Shown here one piece after another: positions 6,602 to 12,000 of a stretch of DNA of 12,000 bases. The notes beneath the pieces are model-generated. The model saw only the letters and a list, made by a program, of their open reading frames with translations. It was not told the DNA's origin and searched no databases. The stretch lies in contig DNYS01000191.1 of the NCBI GenBank assembly GCA_003506735.1, positions 5,298 to 17,297 of the forward strand, in the 5' to 3' direction. Each line of letters opens with the position of its first letter. Position 1 is the stretch's first letter. The translations under genes were made by a program, and so were the position numbers. This DNA is from Nitrospinota bacterium (lineage in GTDB: Bacteria; UBA8248).

Positions 6602-9335
6602 TCAATGAATTGTTTCCCCGGCCTTTTGCCCGGGCGCTCAGATCGTAAAGCAGATCCAAGGCCTCGCGCGGATTCAGCCTGTCGGGGTCGATCCGGCTCA
6701 ACTCGGCCACTATCGCCGATGATACATCCTCAAAGAGAGGAAGCTGATTTTCCGTCGGCCCGCCGGATTTTCTGCCAACGCTCGTCCTCGGGCGGGCAAC
6801 GGGTGAATTCTCTCCGGATTCGAGTCCGGCGAGGATTTCCCTGGCCCGCCTGATGACCTCATCGGGCAGGCCCGCCAGGCGGCCGACATGGATTCCGTAG
6901 CTCCGGTCGCTGCTCCCCTCACTGACTTTTCGAAGGAATACCACTTCATCCCCCCATTCCCGCACCTCCACCGTCAGGTTCGACACCCGGGGCCAGAGTT
7001 TCGTAAGCTCGGCCAACTCATGATAATGGGTGGCAAAAAGGGTGCGCGCCCGGTGCTCGGGGGATTCGTGGAGATACTCGACCACGGACCAGGCGATGCT
7101 CACACCATCGTAGGTGCTGGTCCCCCGGCCCACCTCATCGAGTACGACGAAACTCCTCGAAGTGGCCTCCCGGAGGATGGTGGCCGTCTCGATCATCTCC
7201 ACCATAAAGGTGCTTTGCCCCTCGAGGAGGCGATCATGCGCGCCCACGCGAGTGAACACCCGATCCACCAAACCGATTCTAGCCGATTTCGCGGGGACGA
7301 AACTGCCCATCTGCGCCATCAGAATCGTCAGGGCCGCCTGGCGGAGAAAGGTGGATTTTCCCGCCATGTTGGGGCCCGTCACGATGAGGATTTGCCTCTC
7401 GCCCCCGATGCGCAGGTCATTGGGAACAAATGCCGCCGCAAGATAGGCCTCCATTACGGGATGCCGCCCCTCGATAATTTCGATGCCCTCTCCCTCGTCG
7501 ATCTCGGGCCGCACATACCCCCTGAGGAAGGCGAGTTCCGCCATCGATGCCGCGGCATCGAGGCGCCCCACCCGGTCCGCGGCCTGCAGGATTCGCCTGG
7601 ATTCGGATGCGACGCAGGCCCGGAGCCGCCCGAAGAGGAGATATTCGAGTTCCTTGGCTTTCTCCTCGGCCCCCAGAACATCGTCCTCGATTTTTTTCAG
7701 TTCCGGGGTCACGTAACGCTCGGCGGACACCAGAGTCTGCTTTCGGGTGTATTCGATGGGGGCATCATCCGAATAACGCTTTGACAACTCGAGATAAAAA
7801 CCGAATACCCGGTTGAACCCTACCTTCAGCGGCAGGCCGGTCCGCTCGCGCTCCTTCATCACGTAGGACTCGATCCAGGATTTCCCCTCCCGGCTCGCAT
7901 CCCGCAGGCGGTCGAGTTCGGGGTCCATTCCGTCCCGAATCATCCCCCCCTCGCGAATCGTCAGGGGAGGACTTTCCTGAAGCGAATCGCAGAGTTCTTT
8001 CGATAAATCCTCCATCGAATCCCATTCGTCCCGGATATCGGCCAGGAAAGCCGAACGCGAATCATCCAGCGCCTCACGAAGCGCCGGCAGGGCGGCGAGG
8101 GAGTTTCCCAGCGCCAGAAGATCCCGCGCGTTCGCTGTTTGAATGCCGACCCGCCCCAGGATCCGTTCCAGGTCCTGGATATCACCGAGCGCGGCCCGCA
8201 GGGCATCGCGGCGGGCACGGGCCTCGACCAGTTCCTCCACCGCGTCGGCGCGCCGCGCCACAGCCTTCACCAAAATTAGCGGCGACAGAACCCATCGCTT
8301 CATCAAGCGTCCGCCCATGGCCGTCAGCGTTTCATCCATCAGATCCAGGAGCGTTCCCTTTCGTCCTCCGTCCAGGGAGGATCGAACCAGTTCGAGGTTC
8401 CGCTGGGTGGCGGCGTCGAACAGCATGGTGTCCGAATGGCGCTGGAAGGAAATGGGCCGCAGATGGGGAAGATCGCCGGGCTGGTTTTCCCGGATATAGG
8501 AAATCAGGGCGGCGGCGGCGGCTGAGGCCAATGGATGCCTTTTCGCTTCCGCATCGATGTCTTCGTCTTCGCCGAACTGCTCGGAAAGGAGCGATGCCGT
8601 CGAGGGGCCTCGAAATGCATCCACACCCCGGCGTTCCACCCGGGCCCCGATTTCCGTCAAAAGACCCATCGCCGGTTCCGGCAGGGCGGCTTCTTCGGAA
8701 ATCAAGAGTTCCCTCGGCCGCAGCCGCTCGATCTCATCCGCCAGGAGCATACCGGCGCGGTTTCCCGCAATCTCGCTGGCGCAAAATTCGCCCGTGGATA
8801 AATCCACCCAGGCAACGCCCCATCCCGAATTTGGCTTGGCTTCGTCGCCAAAAAGCGCCGCCAGATAGCATGGCTCCTTTCCGTCCATCAATTTCGGATC
8901 GTTGACCGTTCCGGGTGTGAGGATCCGGACGACCTCGCGCTTGACGATTCCTTTTGCCTCGGAAACGTTTCCCACCTGCTCGCAGATAGCGACCTTATAG
9001 CCTGCCTCGAGGAGCCGCGAGGAATAGGAATCGAGTGCATGCACCGGAACGCCGCACATGGGGATGGGCCCGCCGTCAGAGTCCTTTTGGCGGGAAGTCA
9101 GGGTCAGTTCGAGAACCTTTGCGCCGACAAGGGCATCCTCGAAAAACATCTCGAAAAAATCGCCCATCTGAAAAAACAGCAGGGAATCGGGATGACGGCT
9201 TTTGATTTCTAGGAACTGGCGCATGGCCGGGCTGTTGCTGCCGGCCCCTCCCTTTTTGGGGGCTTCCCGGATGCGCCCGGGCATGGCGGCCTGGACGGGG
9301 GGAGCCTCCCCAGCCCCTCTAATTGACGGAGACAT
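6591..9335 (-). CDS. mutS: DNA mismatch repair protein MutS
   Basis: Recognises base mismatches and small loops and, with ATP, recruits MutL. The protein is about 914 residues. After a 30-40 residue Gly/Pro/Ala-rich lead-in comes the mismatch-reading loop GDFFEMF with the F-x-E pair (about F60, E62), then connector, core and clamp domains. The ATPase is intact: Walker A TGPNMAGKST (about 652-661), STFMVEM, Walker B VVLDEVGRGTSTYDG (about 730) and the ATHYHEL histidine switch. QLPLF (about 863-867) is a good beta-clamp-binding motif, and RIDPDRLNPREALDLLYDL is the usual C-terminal tetramer helix. The start is ATG at 9335, preceded by GAGAGG; the frame is open further upstream to 9413, but that stretch has no family similarity and overlaps lapA. 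The gene overlaps lapA by 17 bp. It has the length of bacterial MutS1, not MutS2 (no Smr domain). Confidence 0.97.
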   Translation of the reverse strand: MSPSIRGAGEAPPVQAAMPGRIREAPKKGGAGSNSPAMRQFLEIKSRHPDSLLFFQMGDFFEMFFEDALVGAKVLELTLTSRQKDSDGGPIPMCGVPVHALDSYSSRLLEAGYKVAICEQVGNVSEAKGIVKREVVRILTPGTVNDPKLMDGKEPCYLAALFGDEAKPNSGWGVAWVDLSTGEFCASEIAGNRAGMLLADEIERLRPRELLISEEAALPEPAMGLLTEIGARVERRGVDAFRGPSTASLLSEQFGEDEDIDAEAKRHPLASAAAAALISYIRENQPGDLPHLRPISFQRHSDTMLFDAATQRNLELVRSSLDGGRKGTLLDLMDETLTAMGGRLMKRWVLSPLILVKAVARRADAVEELVEARARRDALRAALGDIQDLERILGRVGIQTANARDLLALGNSLAALPALREALDDSRSAFLADIRDEWDSMEDLSKELCDSLQESPPLTIREGGMIRDGMDPELDRLRDASREGKSWIESYVMKERERTGLPLKVGFNRVFGFYLELSKRYSDDAPIEYTRKQTLVSAERYVTPELKKIEDDVLGAEEKAKELEYLLFGRLRACVASESRRILQAADRVGRLDAAASMAELAFLRGYVRPEIDEGEGIEIIEGRHPVMEAYLAAAFVPNDLRIGGERQILIVTGPNMAGKSTFLRQAALTILMAQMGSFVPAKSARIGLVDRVFTRVGAHDRLLEGQSTFMVEMIETATILREATSRSFVVLDEVGRGTSTYDGVSIAWSVVEYLHESPEHRARTLFATHYHELAELTKLWPRVSNLTVEVREWGDEVVFLRKVSEGSSDRSYGIHVGRLAGLPDEVIRRAREILAGLESGENSPVARPRTSVGRKSGGPTENQLPLFEDVSSAIVAELSRIDPDRLNPREALDLLYDLSARAKGRGNNSLIEP

Positions 9336-9726
9336 TTCCGCCCTCTCTATTTTGAGTCCCGGATGGCGAAGAACCTGCCGCGCCCGAGGGGCGAGAGAGT
9401 CCCGGCGCCTCACCGTTGGCCCCCGCCGCCGGGGGCGGCAAAAGGTGGTCGCTTTTTTGCCGGGCTTCCTCCAGGTCCCGCTTGAGCGAGCGGACTTCCC
9501 TCCGGTAGCCCATCAGACGGGCGTAAAAGCGGAGCCGGTCGAACAGCCCGCCCACCCAGGCCACCACGAAGCCGGAGGCGAAAAAGGCGATAAGGACATA
9601 AAAGAGCGGTACCTTGTAGGTACCAATCCGGTGGTAGGTTACCGACACGGGGTCCATGTTCATCACCCCGAAGCTGACGACAGCCACCGCCAGCAGCAAA
9701 CCCAGAATCAACCGCAAAGCACCCAT
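9319..9726 (-). CDS. LapA-domain (DUF1049) small inner-membrane protein
   Basis: A 135-residue protein with two membrane helices (about 4-24 and 41-62) joined by a short loop VTYHRIGTYKVPL, the LapA/DUF1049 arrangement. In E. coli LapA works with LapB (YciM) in controlling LpxC stability and LPS assembly. The family also occurs widely without LapB, so a link to the LpxC fusion further down this window is only suggestive. After the helices there is a short charged helix (YRREVRSLKRDLEEARQ), probably coiled, then a Pro/Gly/Ser-rich tail without recognised structure, longer than in typical LapA. The ATG at 9726 follows the HIT gene by 31 bp, and the gene's 3' end overlaps mutS by 17 bp, consistent with one operon. 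Confidence 0.75.
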   Translation of the reverse strand: MGALRLILGLLLAVAVVSFGVMNMDPVSVTYHRIGTYKVPLFYVLIAFFASGFVVAWVGGLFDRLRFYARLMGYRREVRSLKRDLEEARQKSDHLLPPPAAGANGEAPGLSRPSGAAGSSPSGTQNREGGNVSVN

Positions 9727-9757
9727 TCGCCCTTGTCCCCGAAAGTTGATCCGATGC

Positions 9758-10270
9758 CTACAAATTTTCCGAAAAAGTCCGTTTTAAATTTTTGTAGGTC
9801 GTCTGAATATGCTCGGGGATGATCCGGACATCCCCCAGAACCGCCATGAAATTATGATCGTTCTCCCATCTTGGAACCACATGGAAATGCAGATGGGGAG
9901 CAATCCCCGCTCCGGCAGCCCGGCCGAGGTTCAGGCCCATATTGAACCCGTCCGCTTTCAGAGTCTGGCGAAGAACGGTGATGCACTTTTGCCCCAGCCG
10001 GAAAATTTCGGCGCCCTCTATATCTGAGAGGGACTCGAAATTTTTTTCGTGGCGGATCGGAACCACCAAAAGATGGCCGTTGGAATAGGGAAATTTATTC
10101 ATCACCACATAAGCCGCTTCACCGCGATAAAGAACGAGATTCCCGGGACCGTCCTCGTCCTGGAGCAAGTCGCAAAACACGCAGGGACTCCCCTCCGTGA
10201 CCGGAGCGGACGCATCTGGCTTGTCCCGCAAAATATATTCCATGCGCCAAGGGGCCCAAAATGACTTCAT
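9758..10270 (-). CDS. HIT-family protein, Ap4A phosphorylase-like
   Basis: Histidine-triad nucleotide-binding enzyme of 170 residues. The triad reads HLHFHVV (126-132), with H128 as the expected catalytic histidine, inside APHLHFHVVPRWENDHNF. The N-terminal FWAPWRMEYI, the C30-x-x-C33 pair (CVFC), and NKFPYSNGHLLVVP and GFNMGLNLGRAAGAG form the pattern seen in the mycobacterial Rv2613c-type Ap4A phosphorylases and related HIT proteins. The likely job is breakdown of diadenosine tetraphosphate or other nucleoside conjugates; substrate cannot be fixed from sequence. ATG 10270 is preceded by AAAGGA at 6 nt spacing. It sits 58 bp after ybeY and 31 bp before lapA, as part of the same minus-strand run. 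Confidence 0.88.
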   Translation of the reverse strand: MKSFWAPWRMEYILRDKPDASAPVTEGSPCVFCDLLQDEDGPGNLVLYRGEAAYVVMNKFPYSNGHLLVVPIRHEKNFESLSDIEGAEIFRLGQKCITVLRQTLKADGFNMGLNLGRAAGAGIAPHLHFHVVPRWENDHNFMAVLGDVRIIPEHIQTTYKNLKRTFSENL

Positions 10271-10328
10271 CTACGATCCTTTGTCCATTTCCCATCGCTG
10301 CGAGGCGTGCGGCCCCGTCCTCTCGGGA

Positions 10329-10832
10329 TTATTTTCCCTGTCCGGCATACCCCGGAAGGCCTGCGCCGTGAAGTAAATCCAGCAGCCGGGATTCTTTTCG
10401 ACGCATCTGCGCCGCGCCGCGGGCGGTTTCGTGTTCGAATCCAAGAAGGTGTAGAAACCCGTGAATGAGAAGGCGATCGATCGCCACATCGAGGGAAACT
10501 CGGTCTTCCGCCGCCTGGCGCTGGGCCTCGTCTATCGATATGACGACATCGCCGATATGATTCAGATCCTGGGCGGAATGAAAATCGTCCGGCGCAAAGC
10601 CCGGAGACGCTTCGGTCGGAAAGGGGCCGGAGGGAAACGAAAGAACATCCGTCACCTCATCCAATTTGCGATACTTCCGGTTCAGCGAGCGAATGGCCCG
10701 GTCGCCCACAATAGCGACATCGATGGACTTTTCAGAGGCCCGGAGTTTATCCAGCACCGCCTCCGCCCGCCTGCTCAACTGCGCGCGGTTGAGCCGCACC
10801 CTCCTTTGCCGGTTTGTGACGGATATCCCCAT
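10329..10832 (-). CDS. ybeY: Endoribonuclease YbeY (16S rRNA maturation / ribosome quality control)
   Basis: Zinc-dependent single-strand RNase needed for 16S rRNA 3'-end maturation and ribosome quality control. It is 167 residues long. The metal site is intact: HGFLHLLGFEH, with H124, H128 and H134 (numbered from the chosen start). The conserved LNRKYRKLDEVTDVLSFP stretch and GDVVIS segment are present. The acidic residue next to the last histidine is Glu where Asp is more usual. I chose ATG 10832, with AAAGGA 4-5 nt upstream, because the family's N-terminus begins there; a TTG at 10850 would add six residues. The gene overlaps the 3' end of the 7TM-HD gene by 86 bp, and a phosphohydrolase-ybeY neighbourhood is a conserved arrangement across bacteria (with phoH commonly further upstream). 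Confidence 0.94.
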   Translation of the reverse strand: MGISVTNRQRRVRLNRAQLSRRAEAVLDKLRASEKSIDVAIVGDRAIRSLNRKYRKLDEVTDVLSFPSGPFPTEASPGFAPDDFHSAQDLNHIGDVVISIDEAQRQAAEDRVSLDVAIDRLLIHGFLHLLGFEHETARGAAQMRRKESRLLDLLHGAGLPGYAGQGK

Positions 10833-12000
10833 TGGTTCCTTTCCGCTCAAATCCCGGTTGTTCGGGATAGACTACGCGGTGATGGTAAATGCCCGCCAGC
10901 ACTCGGAGAAAGGCCTCTTGAATCTGGCTCAGGTGGCGGAGGGTCAGGTCGCATTCGTCCAGCTGGCCGTCCGAAAATGCCGTGTGCACAATGCGCTCAA
11001 CGAGCCCCGCCAGGCGCGCCGGCGAGGTGTCGGACAAAGATCGCGACGCCGCCTCCACCATATCGGCGAGCATCATAATCCCCGCCTGGCGGGTCTGGGG
11101 GCGTGGGCCGGGATAGCGGAAGACCTCCTCGCGGGCATCCGAGCCATCGCCGCACTGCTCTTTGGCTTTTTCGTAAAAATACCGGATCAACGAAGTGCCG
11201 TGATGCTGACAGATAAAATCGCAGATTTCCTTCGGCAGCTGATGTTTTCGCGCCAATTCGAGGCCTTCCTTGACATGGCTGATGAGGATGAGTGCGCTCA
11301 TGCTCGGGTTCAGTTTGTCATGGCGATTCACGGGCCCCTGGTTTTCGATGAAATATTCGGGTTTATCGATTTTGCCGATATCGTGGAAATAGGCGCCGAC
11401 GCGGGCAAGAAGAGGATTCGCGTTGACCGCCTCGGCTGCCTCTTCGGCCAGATTCCCCACGAGAAGACTGTGGTGATAGGTGCCCGGCGCACGGACGACC
11501 AGCTGGCGGAGAAGAGGATGGTTCTGATCGGAAAGCTCCAGGAGCTTCATGTCGGTCGTGGGCTTGAAAACCGCCTCGAAAAGCGGCATGACCGCCGAAA
11601 CCACGATAATATTCACGATTCCGCCCACGAAGGCCAACGGCAGGTCCGCCCAGTGCGCCATGGTGTAGTGGATTCCCGCCTGCATGTGAAAGCCGAACAC
11701 CAGGGTGGCGTTCGCGATGGCGATCATGAAGCCTACGAAGAGGATGGAGGTGCGGTGGCGGTAGTCTTTCCAGTTGATGGCGGCATAGACGCCTCCAGCC
11801 AAGGCAAGGACGGTGAAGCGGATGTTGCCCGAAATCAGAAAACCGGCAACAACAGACGACATGACGGCCATCATAATGGCCGTCGATCGGCCAAGAAGAA
11901 TCCCTGCGAGCATCGAGGCCGACGCCAGAGGGATCATTAGATAAAGAGCTGAAAGTTCCGTACCGCCCGAAATATCGGATATTTCCTGGGCGAGACGGAT
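10747..12000 (-). CDS. 7TM-HD family phosphohydrolase, PgpH/YqfF-type (partial, N-terminus beyond window)
   Basis: Membrane phosphohydrolase; the characterised family member PgpH hydrolyses c-di-AMP. The frame is open from the window edge, giving 417 C-terminal residues of a protein usually 700-850 long. The first 170 or so residues hold several transmembrane segments (IPLASASMLAGILLG, AVMSSVVAGFLISG, FVGFMIAIANATLVFGF, AFVGGIVNIIVVSAVMPL). The HD domain follows with all metal ligands: GTYHHSLLVGNLA, AYFHDIGKIDKPEYF, LILISHVKEG and FICQHHGTSLIRYFYEKA. The conserved core ends at AGIYHHRVVYP; the remaining 38 residues, rich in Arg, Gly and Ala, run inside the ybeY gene. Whether this organism makes c-di-AMP is not shown here, so another cyclic nucleotide or a signalling role is possible. 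Confidence 0.92.
   Translation of the reverse strand: MRLAQEISDISGGTELSALYLMIPLASASMLAGILLGRSTAIMMAVMSSVVAGFLISGNIRFTVLALAGGVYAAINWKDYRHRTSILFVGFMIAIANATLVFGFHMQAGIHYTMAHWADLPLAFVGGIVNIIVVSAVMPLFEAVFKPTTDMKLLELSDQNHPLLRQLVVRAPGTYHHSLLVGNLAEEAAEAVNANPLLARVGAYFHDIGKIDKPEYFIENQGPVNRHDKLNPSMSALILISHVKEGLELARKHQLPKEICDFICQHHGTSLIRYFYEKAKEQCGDGSDAREEVFRYPGPRPQTRQAGIMMLADMVEAASRSLSDTSPARLAGLVERIVHTAFSDGQLDECDLTLRHLSQIQEAFLRVLAGIYHHRVVYPEQPGFERKGTNGDIRHKPAKEGAAQPRAVEQAGGGGAG

Noticed and set aside
6888..7784. 298-codon plus-strand frame opposite mutS
   Set aside because: Antisense to the conserved ATPase and core domains of MutS, with no recognisable domain.
9336..9413. Upstream extension of mutS by 26 residues
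   Set aside because: The frame is open but overlaps lapA, shows no MutS similarity, and has no better ribosome-binding site than ATG 9335.
10666..11940. 424-codon plus-strand frame opposite the 7TM-HD gene and ybeY
   Set aside because: Antisense shadow of two conserved genes, with no family motif in its translation.
1..12000. CRISPR array, tRNA, rRNA, insertion sequence, toxin-antitoxin or phage genes
   Set aside because: No tandem direct repeats, no RNA-gene cores, no transposase motifs and no terminal inverted repeats were seen. The intergenic gaps are short and accounted for.

Overview
The window is a compact, GC-rich stretch from a Gram-negative (LPS- and lipoprotein-bearing) bacterium. 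Every gene lies on the minus strand, so the biological order runs from position 12000 down to 1. The gene set (7TM-HD phosphohydrolase next to ybeY, an NtrY-type kinase behind a DUF4390 gene, LpxC, LolA) fits a non-model proteobacterial or deltaproteobacteria-like lineage (Desulfobacterota, Nitrospinota, SAR324, NC10 or Tectomicrobia-like). The sequence alone does not settle the phylum. There is no sign of mobile elements, phage, CRISPR, tRNA or rRNA; this looks like chromosomal backbone.

Layout in transcription order: the C-terminal part of a PgpH/YqfF-type 7TM-HD phosphohydrolase (12000-10747, cut by the window edge); ybeY (10832-10329, overlapping it by 86 bp); a HIT-family Ap4A phosphorylase-like gene (10270-9758); a small LapA-domain membrane protein (9726-9319); mutS (9335-6591). 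A sigma70-like promoter at the end of mutS then opens a second group: a secreted DUF4390 protein (6547-5933), an NtrY-type sensor kinase (5929-3665), a response-regulator/LpxC fusion (3672-2329), purM (2286-1222) and purN (1225-545). A 170-bp AT-rich gap with a stem-loop and a near-consensus promoter precedes lolA (374 to 1), which runs off the left edge.

The standout is the 447-residue protein at 3672-2329. It has an intact, NtrX-like phosphoacceptor receiver domain joined to an apparently complete LpxC, the zinc deacetylase that commits precursor to lipid A. It lies directly behind, and overlaps by 8 bp, the NtrY-type histidine kinase that would normally phosphorylate the transcription factor NtrX. 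The AAA+ and DNA-binding domains of NtrX are absent and LpxC takes their place. The natural reading is a two-component system whose output is an enzyme: a membrane kinase that senses an envelope or redox cue and directly tunes lipid A synthesis by phosphorylation. This is inference, but the architecture itself is plain in the sequence.

Other points of interest are a possible internal ribosome-binding site that could release a free LpxC, a hairpin that would hide the DUF4390 ribosome-binding site only on read-through transcripts, and the long 7TM-HD/ybeY overlap. The genes group around cell-envelope biogenesis (LpxC, LolA, LapA, NtrY), purine synthesis (PurM, PurN), RNA and nucleotide housekeeping (YbeY, HIT, HD) and mismatch repair (MutS).
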